Assembly (NCBI GenBank): GCA_023957575.1 | Contig: JAMLGU010000002.1 | Span: 1 to 64,000 of the forward strand | DNA: 64,000 bases | Direction: 5' to 3' | DNA from: Chitinophagaceae bacterium | Lineage (GTDB): Bacteria > Bacteroidota > Bacteroidia > Chitinophagales > Chitinophagaceae | In this document: one piece after another, positions 1 through 7,439 of the stretch | Layout of the letters: each line of letters begins with the position of its first letter | How positions within the stretch are numbered: the stretch's first letter is position 1 | Program-made: the position numbers and the translations under genes | Notes under the pieces: model-generated | What the model was told of the DNA's origin: nothing | The model's database searches: none | Seen by the model: the letters and a program-made list of their open reading frames with translations, nothing else

Positions 1-25
1 AACCTGGTGTCAGGCCGCAACTATC

Positions 26-122
26 GTACAACTGGGAGTTTTGCAAAATGCGCCGGATGTTTAACTTCGTAGAAACATTAAGGTAGTGGCGCACTTCGCA
101 AAGCTCCCCGACGTTAGCGGTC
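26..122. repeat. attC-like recombination site A (left edge of cassette 1)
   Basis: An imperfect inverted repeat of about 21 bases (34-54 against 86-106) is bracketed by a short arm ending in AAC (26-32) and by the arm GTTAGCGGT (113-121). The two stem strands differ only by wobble-type changes. The layout is that of an integron attC site: outer R''/R' arms, inner stem and a variable loop. Strand exchange would be expected between G113 and T114. The arm to the left does not complement the arm to the right, which is expected when the right arm belongs to the next cassette. Family assignment is inference; no integrase gene lies in the window. Confidence 0.6.
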
Positions 123-239
123 AGGCGTGAACCACACTACTCAAGACATTTCACCCTCACAAAAATCTCAAAATCATCTTTTGACAATACTTAAATAGTT
201 ATTTAAAATAATTGTTTTCCGTTATTTAAAATAAATTTA

Positions 240-269
240 TTGTTTATCAATAATTTTTTATTATATTTG
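240..269 (+). promoter_or_regulatory. Bacteroidota-type promoter for the DUF2975 operon
   Basis: TTG at 240-242 lies 19 bases before TATATTTG at 262-269, matching the TTTG / TAnnTTTG pattern of Bacteroidota primary promoters. It lies 26 bases before the ATG at 296. The rest of 120-239 is very AT-rich and shows no gene. The cassette therefore probably does not depend on an external integron promoter. Confidence 0.55.
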
Positions 270-295
270 CAGCATAATTTTAAATCTAAACGATT

Positions 296-832
296 ATGTC
301 AAAAACAAACAACTTCGTATTTTGGAGCTTATATATTGTGGCTTGGCTCATCTTTGTAGGCTTATCCATTGAAGCAGGAGGCTTAATAGTAAATTTCTTT
401 TACAGTCTTTACAACCCTGAATTTGTTCAAAATCTTTACCAAAAGTTGGACTTATCTGAAATGTATAATGAAAGTAGATTAGCATTTTTCGGCATCTATA
501 GCTTCATTCTAATCATTTCAATTTTAAAAGCTTGTTTATTTTACATCGTAATCAAGCTAATGCACAAAATGGATTTAAAAAAACCGTTTAGCACTTTTGT
601 TGCAAGACAAATTTTACAAATTAGTTATTATACGCTTTCAATTGGGCTATTGAGTTACATTGCCAGACAGTTAGTTAAAAATTTAATGCACCACGGTTTT
701 GTTCCTGACAACTTAAATCAATTTTGGGCAGACAGTCAGGCATTTATTCTAATGGGTGCTGTAATCTATATCATTGCTACTATTTTCAAAAAAGGAGTAG
801 ATATACAAAACGAAAACGATTTAACCGTATAA
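296..832 (+). CDS. DUF2975 family integral membrane protein
   Basis: This 178-residue protein has about four predicted membrane segments (roughly residues 8-35, 62-88, 105-125 and 148-166) and polar loops. It has the size and layout of DUF2975 (YoaS-like) proteins, which are normally encoded next to a small YozG-like HTH regulator, as here; that gene begins 3 bases after the stop codon. The biochemical function of the family is not established. A membrane sensor or a regulator of its HTH partner is a reasonable inference. Start at ATG 296, just downstream of a good Bacteroidota promoter. It is the first gene of cassette 1. Confidence 0.75.
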   Translation: MSKTNNFVFWSLYIVAWLIFVGLSIEAGGLIVNFFYSLYNPEFVQNLYQKLDLSEMYNESRLAFFGIYSFILIISILKACLFYIVIKLMHKMDLKKPFSTFVARQILQISYYTLSIGLLSYIARQLVKNLMHHGFVPDNLNQFWADSQAFILMGAVIYIIATIFKKGVDIQNENDLTV

Positions 833-835
833 TCT

Positions 836-1063
836 ATGCCAATTATTGTAAACTTAGACGTGATGATGGCAAAGCGAAAAATGTCATTAAACGAACTTTC
901 TGAAAAAGTAGGACTAACACTTTCCAATCTCTCCATTTTAAAAACAGGTAAAGCAAAAGCAATTCGATTTAGCACATTGGAAACCATTTGTGAGGTGCTG
1001 AATTGCCAACCTGCCGACATTTTAGAATATAAAAGCGATGAAGGCAAAACAACAAACCGCTAA
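836..1063 (+). CDS. YozG-like HTH (Xre/Cro) transcriptional regulator
   Basis: This 75-residue protein is almost entirely one Cro/C1-type helix-turn-helix: residues about 12-35 contain RKMSLNELSEKVGLTLSNLS, followed by the recognition-helix region and a C-terminal CQPADILEY motif typical of YozG-like regulators. It starts 3 bases after the DUF2975 stop, so the two are translationally linked and probably autoregulate their operon. The DUF2975-YozG pair is a known arrangement in Firmicutes and Bacteroidota. The DNA target is unknown. Confidence 0.85.
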   Translation: MPIIVNLDVMMAKRKMSLNELSEKVGLTLSNLSILKTGKAKAIRFSTLETICEVLNCQPADILEYKSDEGKTTNR

Positions 1064-1080
1064 CATAAACAATACAAAAA

Positions 1081-1874
1081 TGAGATTAAAAGATAAAATA
1101 GCATTAATTACAGGCTCTGCTCAAGGAATAGGACAGGCAACTGCTGAACTCTTTTGTAAAGAAGGAGCTACCGTGATTGTTACTGACATTCAGAACGAAA
1201 AAGGAAATCATCTTGTAAAGAATTTGAAACCCAATGCTGAATATCTGCATTTAGATGTTGGTAATGAAGATAGTTGGTTAAAAGCAACACAATATATAAC
1301 TAAGAAATACGGACAACTTGATATTTTAGTTAATAATGCAGGAATAACAGGATTTTTAGAATCATCAAAACCTTTAGACGCTGAAAATTCAGACCTAAAT
1401 TCTTGGGAAAAAGTTCACAGAGTAAACTCAACAGGTGTTATGCTTGGTTGTAAGTACGCTATCAAACTTATGAAAGAAAAAGGTGGAAGTATTGTAAATA
1501 TTTCTTCTAGGAGCGGAGTGGTTGGGATACCGGGAGCCGTTGCATATGCTTCAAGCAAGGCATCAGTAAGAAATCACACTAAAAGTGTAGCTCTGTACTG
1601 TGCAGAAAAAGGATATAAAATTAGATGTAATAGCGTTCATCCAGCAGCTATTATGACACCTATGTGGGATGCTATGCTTGGTGAAGGAGAACAAAGAAAA
1701 AAAATAGTTGAAGATGTAGAATTCGGAATTCCAATGGGACACTTTGGAGAACCAATTGATGTTGCCTATGGAATTCTTTATCTAGCAGGTGACGAAAGTA
1801 AATATGTAACAGGAATTGAACTGAATATTGACGGTGGGATTTTAGCAGGAAGTGAAGCAAAACCAAGAAAATAA
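1081..1874 (+). CDS. Short-chain dehydrogenase/reductase (SDR), FabG-like fold
   Basis: The protein is a classical SDR of about 264 residues. It has the cofactor motif TGSAQGIG near residue 13, a D at the end of beta-2 (VTDIQ) that suggests NAD(H) preference, the NNAG motif near residue 87, a catalytic Ser in NISSRSG, and YASSK (Tyr-x3-Lys) near residue 155. Substrate cannot be read from the sequence; close relatives are annotated as cyclopentanol, glucose or 3-oxoacyl reductases. The open frame extends upstream to 1038, overlapping the HTH gene, but the conserved start MRLKDK... at ATG 1081 is preferred. It is the last gene of cassette 1, whose 3' recombination-like site begins 97 bases downstream. 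Confidence 0.85.
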
Positions 1875-1971
1875 AGGAAAATAGCTTTTATAATCGAAGT
1901 GTCTCAAGGATTGGAAAAAGACAAAAGGAGTATGTATTGACAGAAAAGGAACAACCCGAAACACCGCCCGA

Positions 1972-2107
1972 ACCGCTAACAAGGTATTGCCAAAAGCGGG
2001 GCTGAAAGGCTTCGATTGGACATTTGTGCAAGGTTCAACATTCGTTCTTCGATTGAACTTTTGTGCTAAAATTCCCCGCCTTCGGCAATTCCCCGACGTT
2101 GGCGGTC
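1972..2107. repeat. attC-like recombination site B (between cassettes 1 and 2)
   Basis: The arm ACCGCTAAC (1972-1980) and the arm GTTGGCGGT (2098-2106) flank an inner stem: 1986-2001 pairs with 2074-2089 over 16 bases with two A.C mismatches. On the bottom strand both become G.T wobbles, so the bottom strand folds better, as in true attC sites. Length is about 135 bases, inside the known attC range. The loop shares GGCTTCGATTG and TTTGTGCTAAAA with site C. Bases 1875-1971 and 2108-2189 show no gene. Confidence 0.65.
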
Positions 2108-2225
2108 ATTCTAAACACAGAACCCTCACAAAAGAACTTGAGGAAAATTTGCTTTTAGTTGTCTAATTAGTTAACTTTGTAAAATAAATATGATTAGGTA
2201 GGTTATAGCATATAAGAGATACTTT

Positions 2226-2564
2226 TTGGATTTCTATGAAGCTCAGACAGATGAAGTTCAACGCAAGATTGAATGGACTTTGAATTTACTAAAAACTATC
2301 GACAGAGTTCCTAAAAAGTATTTTGACCATATGACTGGAACTGACGGACTATTTGAAGTTCGGGTAGAACTTGGAAGCAATATTTATAGAATATTCGCTT
2401 TCTTTGACAAAGTAAATTTAGTTGTATTGGGCAACGGCTTTCAAAAGAAAACACAAAAGACACCAAAAACGGAAATTGAAAAAGCATTAAAAATAAAAGC
2501 AGAGTATGAAAACGAATTGCGAAGCAATCACGAATACAAAAATAAAAATAAAAAAAGAAAATGA
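2226..2564 (+). CDS. RelE/HigB-like toxin (Gp49 family), possibly inactivated near its start
   Basis: The product resembles phage Gp49-like HigB toxins: a basic mRNA-interferase fold of about 110 residues with FEVRVELGSNIYRIFAFFD as the central strand and VVLGNGFQKKTQKTP as the conserved C-terminal strand and basic loop. The only start in the open frame is a TTG at 2226. Upstream codons in frame read VIAYKRYF, which fits the expected first strand of the family, but are cut off from an ATG at 2190 by an amber TAG at 2199. The toxin may therefore be a pseudogene or an N-truncated weak form. It overlaps the antitoxin by 4 bases (ATGA), typical of HigBA order. Confidence 0.7.
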   Translation: MDFYEAQTDEVQRKIEWTLNLLKTIDRVPKKYFDHMTGTDGLFEVRVELGSNIYRIFAFFDKVNLVVLGNGFQKKTQKTPKTEIEKALKIKAEYENELRSNHEYKNKNKKRK

Positions 2565-2866
2565 GTAAAAAAGAAAATAATATCAATACTCTTGACGAAA
2601 TCCTTGATAATAAATATGGTAAGCGAGGAGCAAAAAAAAGAGAACAATGGGAACAAGAATTTGAGGCTTTCCAACTTGGCGTTTTGCTTGAAGAGGCAAG
2701 ACTAAAACTTGGTTTGACTCAGGAACAACTTGCAGAAAAAGTCGGAACGAACAAATCTTACATTTCAAGAATTGAGAACAACGCAAGCGACATCAGGCTA
2801 TCAACCCTAATGAAAATTATTCAAACAGGACTTGGTGGACACTTAAAATTAACCTTGCAACTCTGA
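2561..2866 (+). CDS. HigA-like Xre-family antitoxin
   Basis: The 101-residue protein has a central HTH_XRE domain, residues about 42-95: LGLTQEQLAEKVGTNKSYIS then RIENNASDIRLSTLMKII. The N-terminal 40 residues are charged and probably contact the toxin. The gene overlaps the end of the toxin frame by ATGA, the usual arrangement for HigB-HigA pairs in which the second protein neutralises the toxin and represses the operon. It is intact, so repression and antitoxin activity could persist even if the toxin is damaged. Confidence 0.85.
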   Translation: MSKKENNINTLDEILDNKYGKRGAKKREQWEQEFEAFQLGVLLEEARLKLGLTQEQLAEKVGTNKSYISRIENNASDIRLSTLMKIIQTGLGGHLKLTLQL

Positions 2867-2879
2867 CAAAAAAGAACGA

Positions 2880-3017
2880 ACCGCCAACAAACAAATTGGC
2901 AAGAGAGTGGGTGAACGGCTTCGATTGAAAGATAGTGCAAGGTTGAACGGTAGTAATTCTATTCAACATTTGTGCTAAAAATCCGCCTCCTCGCCAATTT
3001 GCCGGACGTTATAAGCC
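2880..3017. repeat. attC-like recombination site C (right end of cassette 2)
   Basis: The arm ACCGCCAAC (2880-2888) is followed by a stem whose strands are 2892-2903 and 2990-3001, with one A.C mismatch on the top strand, and ends at GTTATAAGC (3008-3016). The right arm does not complement the left one, so it should be the first bases of a third cassette. The loop is related to site B. Bases 3018-3136 carry no recognisable gene. Confidence 0.6.
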
Positions 3018-3136
3018 ATTCCCCATTTTTCCCGATCGAAAAGTATCCATCCGAATAACCCCATATTGTCCGACAAGTTGAGGTCATGTAGCTTTGCCAA
3101 AAACATTTTAAGATGGACAATAAGCAAGCCGTGCTC

Positions 3137-3625
3137 CTACTGGAAGAGCAAAGTCAGAGCGGTTTCTGGTTCAATAAAATTCCCTTGTATGTCTGCTATT
3201 TTATAAATATCGCCCTTTCTTAACAACGCAAAAGCGTCATATTTTATTAGCTGATTTATGTCTGCTACAATTTTGTCAACTGTTTCTTCATCTCCTGCAA
3301 ATCGTCTCGGATCAACAAAGTCTTCAAGTATTTTTTTTTATCGCGATGTTCCATTACTCTCTACTATTTTGTCTGTTGAATATTTCCAGCATGGAGGGAA
3401 CCCATTTCCATAACCATCGTCAAAACCAAATTCATTGTAAAAAGCCACAAGTTTTGGTCCTGACAAATATGGTGCTGAGCCAATGTCGCCAGCAATTATT
3501 TTTCCAAGTTGTTCTGTTACCTTATTTGAAATTTTCACTTTGTCTTTGTGTTGTTTTTGTTTACCTATATCAGTTCTCACCACCAAAGCCCCTTCAGTAA
3601 TAAAACCCAATAAACAGAACGCCTC
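3137..3625 (-). pseudogene. Decayed gene, AbiJ N-terminal-domain-like (abortive infection-type)
   Basis: The minus-strand frame reads an open stretch with LSGPKLVAFYNEFGFDDGYG then WKYSTDKIVESNGTSR, an in-frame TAA at 3338-3340, and continues in the same frame as KKILEDFVDPRRFAGDEE and onward to a second stop at 3137. The pattern (SGPKLV, FGF.D.YG.GFP.RW, LEDFVDPRRF) resembles the N-terminal region of AbiJ/STM4504-CBY_0614-type proteins, from memory only. There is no proper start: the frame runs into the 3' end of the peptidase gene. It is truncated on both sides and carries a nonsense codon, so it is a relic, perhaps cargo of a third cassette. Confidence 0.4.
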
Positions 3626-5748
3626 TATTTTTTCAAATACAAATCAAAATAATCTGAAATTTTCTGCATCAGGTGTATGCGGTCTTTACCGCGTACATTG
3701 TGCTCATGGCCCGGGTACATGAAGTAATCTACCTGTACACCCTTGCTCACCGCATCCCTCAAAAAATTGACAGTATGCTGCCACACCACGGTTGCATCCT
3801 GTGTGCCGTGTATCAGCAGCAGCTTGCCTTTCAGTTTATCAGCCTTACCCACTAATTTGTTTTTGCTGTATCCTTCGGGGTTCGACTGGGGTGTGTCCAT
3901 ATACCTTTCGCCATACATCACTTCATACATGCTCCAGTCGAGTACCGGGCCGCCGGCAACGCCCACTTTGAATACATCGGGTTTGCGCAGCATAAAAGAA
4001 GTGGTCATAAAGCCGCCGTAGCTCCATCCGTGAATACCCATCCTTTCGCCATCTACAAAGGGCAGCGATTTCAGGTACTCCACCCCTTTCATCTGGTCTT
4101 CCATTTCGTTATCGCCCAAGTTTCTGAAAATCACCTGTTCAAACCTCAATCCTCTGTTAGAGCTTCCGCGTCCGTCCATTACCCACACCACATAACCTTG
4201 TTGTGCCATATAGTCGTACCAGAGATTGCCACTGGCAGGAAAACGGTTCAGATTCATCTGGGCATGTGGCCCGTTGTACAGATAAACAACCACCGGATAT
4301 TTTTTGGCCGGGTCAAAAGAGGCCGGGTAAATCAATCTGCCATACAGGTCAGTAACACCGTCAGCAGCCTTTATGGTTAGGTTTTCAACGCGTGGCATGT
4401 TATAGCCGGTAAGCGGGTCAGCTGCCGTCAGCAGATTCTTTTTAAATTTTTTATCCACCGACAACACATCTACCTTACGTGGGGTTGACTGATTTGTCCA
4501 GTTGTCAATAGCATAAGTTCCTTCGTCATTTACAACAAAATTATGGTAGCCGGGGTCGGTATCAATCCGGTTCATCTTACCGGTTTTCCAGTTCACGGTA
4601 TAGAGGTGTTTTTCCATAGCGCCGTCTTTGGTAGTGGTAATCAGGAGTTCGTTTTTCTTTTTGTTGATTCCTACTATTTCGTTTACCAACCAATCGCCTT
4701 TTGTTACCTGATTGAGCAGTTTCCCGCTCAGGTCGTAACGATACAGATGCATAAATCCATCCCTTTGGCTCCACCAGAGAAATTCCTTTCCATCGGGCAA
4801 AAAATAGAGGTCTTTCTGTGGTTCCACATATTTATCATCACGTTCCTCAAACAAAGTACGCACCAACTCACCTGTCTGCACATCATACTGATTGAGCCTG
4901 ACATGGTTTTGGTCACGATTCAATACAGCTATGTAGATTGATTTTTCATCAGGATTCCAGGTTACGCAGGTCAGATACTGGTCTTTAGGTTCACCTGTTT
5001 TTAAAAAGACAGTTTTTCCGGTTTGAGGATTATAAACACCCAAAGTCACCTGATGAGAAGTGCGTCCGGCAAAAGGATATTTGACATTATGATTGACAGC
5101 CGGTATCGGTGCCCAGTCTATCACAGGATAATCCTCTACCATTGATTGGTCCATGCGGTAAAAAGCAAGCAAATTACCTTTTGGAGAAAAGAAAATACCA
5201 TGATTGATTCCAAATTCGTCACGATGAACAGATTTTCCGTTTACAATTTCATATTTACCATCATGAGTAATCTGTACATTACTGCCGTCCGGCTTCAGTA
5301 AATAGAGGTTATTATCCAAAACATAGGCAACGGAATGAGTGTTTTTGTCGAAAAAAATGTTTTCGGCGTCTTTGGCGATTTCGCCGATGAGTTGTTTCTG
5401 GTTGGTATTGCGATCCCACAGATAAAATTTATTCAGCATTTGAAACCATGCCTGATTTTGGTTGATCCAGTTAAGCGTAGGGAAAAAAGAAATATCAGAA
5501 AAATCGGTGGTTCTTACAATAGTGTCGGCTTTAAGGGCAGGCAGGTTATTTTTCACCACAGCCATACCATAACCGGTTTTCACATTTTCAAGATAGGCAT
5601 TTTCACCTGGGATCCATTGCAATGGAAGATTTTCCACTCTCAGATTGGTAGCAAGTCCCAGAACTGCATCCTGCATGGTTAAATTCTTTTTTTGGGCAAA
5701 AACAGTAACTGTAATAAATAATAGCGCCGTAAAAACAATCTTCTTCAT
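3625..5748 (-). CDS. Dipeptidyl-peptidase IV-like serine peptidase (family S9B)
   Basis: This 707-residue secreted enzyme has a signal peptide (1-18, ending VFA-Q), an N-terminal beta-propeller (about 40-450) containing the SVHRDEFGINHG segment that positions the substrate N-terminus, and a C-terminal alpha/beta-hydrolase domain. The catalytic triad is visible as Ser in GWSYGGF (about 577), Asp in GTQDATVVW (about 652) and His in YPGHEHNV (about 684). It is expected to release X-Pro dipeptides from peptides in the periplasm. Length matches bacterial DPP-IV. The gene appears monocistronic; its 3' end abuts the decayed defence-like gene. Confidence 0.9.
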   Translation of the reverse strand: MKKIVFTALLFITVTVFAQKKNLTMQDAVLGLATNLRVENLPLQWIPGENAYLENVKTGYGMAVVKNNLPALKADTIVRTTDFSDISFFPTLNWINQNQAWFQMLNKFYLWDRNTNQKQLIGEIAKDAENIFFDKNTHSVAYVLDNNLYLLKPDGSNVQITHDGKYEIVNGKSVHRDEFGINHGIFFSPKGNLLAFYRMDQSMVEDYPVIDWAPIPAVNHNVKYPFAGRTSHQVTLGVYNPQTGKTVFLKTGEPKDQYLTCVTWNPDEKSIYIAVLNRDQNHVRLNQYDVQTGELVRTLFEERDDKYVEPQKDLYFLPDGKEFLWWSQRDGFMHLYRYDLSGKLLNQVTKGDWLVNEIVGINKKKNELLITTTKDGAMEKHLYTVNWKTGKMNRIDTDPGYHNFVVNDEGTYAIDNWTNQSTPRKVDVLSVDKKFKKNLLTAADPLTGYNMPRVENLTIKAADGVTDLYGRLIYPASFDPAKKYPVVVYLYNGPHAQMNLNRFPASGNLWYDYMAQQGYVVWVMDGRGSSNRGLRFEQVIFRNLGDNEMEDQMKGVEYLKSLPFVDGERMGIHGWSYGGFMTTSFMLRKPDVFKVGVAGGPVLDWSMYEVMYGERYMDTPQSNPEGYSKNKLVGKADKLKGKLLLIHGTQDATVVWQHTVNFLRDAVSKGVQVDYFMYPGHEHNVRGKDRIHLMQKISDYFDLYLKK

Positions 5749-6048
5749 AATTCTATTATAATATGGTAATATAAAAAATTCGTTTATAATTTTTCAAAAA
5801 TAGTAATCTCTTCTTTTGAATCCGTATTTATTTTAGGGCAAACCCATCTAAATTCACAAATAGGTAATCATCATCACTCCCGGAGGGATGAAATTATAAT
5901 AGAATAATGAATCAAATTTTGCAGAATCCAAAACGGATGAAATGTCATTCCCACGGAATTTTGAAGACGACCAAACGATTATTTCTATTATGATATCAGC
6001 CTTTCAGGCTTGTTTTCATACTAAAAATTAGATGCGTTTGCACTACAC

Positions 6049-6083
6049 CGTCATTTCGCAGCGAAGCGAAGAAATCTTATCGT
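6049..6083 (+). repeat. Dispersed GTCATTTCG-type repeat, single copy
   Basis: CGTCATTTCGCAGCGAAGCG followed by AAGAAATCTTATCG. It is the same unit that occurs five times at 13191-13434. It carries a small internal dyad (TTCG/CGAA). Repeats of this look are common between genes in Bacteroidota. It resembles REP-type extragenic elements; function unknown. Confidence 0.7.
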
Positions 6084-6097
6084 TTTTGTTGCCTTAG

Positions 6098-6300
6098 TTT
6101 TTTGTCTTGATACAAAAAAGTAACAAAAAAAATCAAGGCTGTGAAAAAAATTGCTAAAAATGATTTCGGTAGTCTAAACCCTCGCGCAGTAGTCGCTCTT
6201 ATTACGAAGACCATGCGGCGCTCAAACAACGACGGCTTTTTAACGACTACCTTCAATCATTTTTTTTAACGCATTTTTTTCAAGGCCATTGCCGCAATGC
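6098..6300 (+). repeat. Structured intergenic repeat, copy 1
   Basis: The element begins with a hairpin (TTTTTTGT 6098-6105, loop, ACAAAAAA 6112-6119), then the conserved ATCAAGGCTGTG, then a nested long inverted repeat: AAAAATGATT (6156-6165) pairs with AATCATTTTT (6255-6264) and GGTAGTC (6168-6174) pairs with GACTACC (6245-6251). A conserved GCGCTCAAACA lies in the loop, and CAAGGC recurs after the stem. Copy 2 at 7440-7640 has the same plan with different but still complementary inner stems. No open frame. Confidence 0.65.
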
Positions 6301-6440
6301 ACAACAACGCCTCACCCCAGCCCTCTCCTCACAGAGAGGGAGTAAAATTCGTATATGTTTCAGACAAAGCGGTAAGGGAGATAAAAAGCGCAACCAAGCG
6401 GAGAAATCTTATCGCTTTTACTGCCTTACTTTTTTGTCTT

Positions 6441-7124
6441 TTAATCCAAATCTTTGACATTCTTGCCGGTTTGTGAATTATCAAACACCAATTTTACATT
6501 ATAATCAAGCGGGGCGAAGTATTCTTCCAATATTTTTTGAACTTTATTTTTAGCCTCCTGCTTATAAAAATCATTTCCCGCCATTTGTTGCCTCGACTGT
6601 GAATATAGTTTGCCTTCAAGGCTATTAAGTGTTTGTTCATCAATTGATTGCAATAGTCCTTTCCTTACGGTAGCATCCATTTTGTCAAGCCGAAGTTCGT
6701 AGCTCAACAGCTCCGGTTCAGGCAAAAAAATGGTTACCACAGTATCCTTATGGTTCACCCTAATGTTTTGATTTTTCAAACTCACTCCATACTTAGCCGT
6801 AAACGGAACACTGATTTTGATGGTTTTTTCGGAAAATAGTTTTTTCATCATATCGGTTAAGGTTCCATCATCCAAAATATTAGTGCTTGTGATATTAGCC
6901 GATCCATTAGCCTCTAAAGTAGAAAGTTCTGCAATGTTTTTTAGAAATGTAGTATTGGAAATCAGCCTTTCTGTAGTGACTGCGCCATTTTTTTTACCCA
7001 GAAAATAAGCCATTACTGCCAGCACAATGGCCAGAATGAAAATGACAAACAAGAAACATCCTTTATTGTCTTTTACCAAAAACTGCATCTTTTCTTCTGT
7101 CTTAATATTTTCAGATTCGCTCAT
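6441..7124 (-). CDS. DUF4230 domain-containing membrane-anchored protein
   Basis: The 227-residue protein has a short cytoplasmic N-terminus, one transmembrane segment (about residues 22-43), and an extracytoplasmic DUF4230 domain. The domain's features include a predicted beta region around FTAKYGVSL, the IFLPEPELLSYELRLDKMD segment and a helical C-terminus (about 160-205). The family is widespread and its function is unknown. The gene stands alone between two repeat-rich gaps, so context gives no clue. Confidence 0.8.
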   Translation of the reverse strand: MSESENIKTEEKMQFLVKDNKGCFLFVIFILAIVLAVMAYFLGKKNGAVTTERLISNTTFLKNIAELSTLEANGSANITSTNILDDGTLTDMMKKLFSEKTIKISVPFTAKYGVSLKNQNIRVNHKDTVVTIFLPEPELLSYELRLDKMDATVRKGLLQSIDEQTLNSLEGKLYSQSRQQMAGNDFYKQEAKNKVQKILEEYFAPLDYNVKLVFDNSQTGKNVKDLD

Positions 7125-7290
7125 AGAGCAAAGATATCCTATAAGCCTGTTTATTCACCAAAGTAGCCCAACCTTTCAAAATATTAGCAGAAAAGGCTAA
7201 TTCTCTTTTTGAGATGCTAAGCAAATTTTGTTCAAACAATGCTTATTCCGGTTTTGCTTCGTACGATAATGGTTTCCCGATTTTTTAACA

Positions 7291-7383
7291 GTGGCTGCAT
7301 GAGGTGCCTATTTTGGTTCGGTACCGCGTAAGCGGTATCTCGCTGAAAGCGAGAAGAAGCAAAATCAGCACCGGTGCAGCCAC
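7291..7383. other. Three-way-junction-like foldable element (candidate structured RNA or cruciform)
   Basis: The nested pairings are: GTGGCTGCA (7291-7299) with TGCAGCCAC (7375-7383), 9 pairs; GGTGC (7303-7307) with GCACC (7368-7372), 5 pairs; ATTTTG (7310-7315) with CAAAAT (7360-7365), 6 pairs. Inside sit two hairpins: GGTACCGC (7320-7327) with GCGGTATC (7332-7339) closed by a GTAA loop of the GNRA class, and TCGCT (7340-7344) with AGCGA (7348-7352). All pairs are seen directly. Whether the element is transcribed is unknown, and so is the functional strand. Confidence 0.5.
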
Positions 7384-7439
7384 GCAGCCCGCCGGCTGGG
7401 GAGGCAAAAAGTAGGAATGAAAGAATGTATGCCTCTTTT

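Larger units (their letters stand above)
114..2098 (+). mobile_element. Integron-type gene cassette 1 (DUF2975 protein, HTH regulator, SDR)
   Basis: The cassette runs from the predicted exchange point of site A to that of site B (G2098/T2099), 1985 bases. Its first bases (GTTAGCGGT, counting the shared G) are the perfect reverse complement of ACCGCTAAC (1972-1980), the 5' arm of the site at its own 3' end. In classical integrons the excised circle has to show exactly this match. It carries three same-strand genes and its own promoter, which makes it large for a cassette. Cassette status is inference from these site features. Confidence 0.6.
2099..3008 (+). mobile_element. Integron-type gene cassette 2 (HigBA-like toxin-antitoxin)
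   Basis: The cassette runs from the exchange point in site B to the equivalent G3008/T3009 in site C, 910 bases. Its beginning (GTTGGCGGT) is the perfect complement of ACCGCCAAC (2880-2888) at its own 3' end, while it differs from the neighbouring cassette's arms. A toxin-antitoxin pair is a common stabilising cargo in large integron arrays. No gene other than the pair is seen. Confidence 0.6.
5749..6440. other. Repeat-rich intergenic region, no gene
   Basis: This 692-base stretch has no credible coding frame. It contains one dispersed GTCATTTCGCAGCGAAG repeat (6049-6083), a structured repeat element (6098-6300), and a truncated copy of the former (about 6391-6416) that leads into a partial copy of the hairpin module (6412-6436). 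The promoter of the peptidase gene should lie just upstream of 5748, but no clear box is seen. Confidence 0.6.

Noticed and set aside
4543..4941. Long plus-strand frame inside the DPP-IV gene
   Set aside because: Antisense shadow; the minus strand encodes conserved propeller sequence here.
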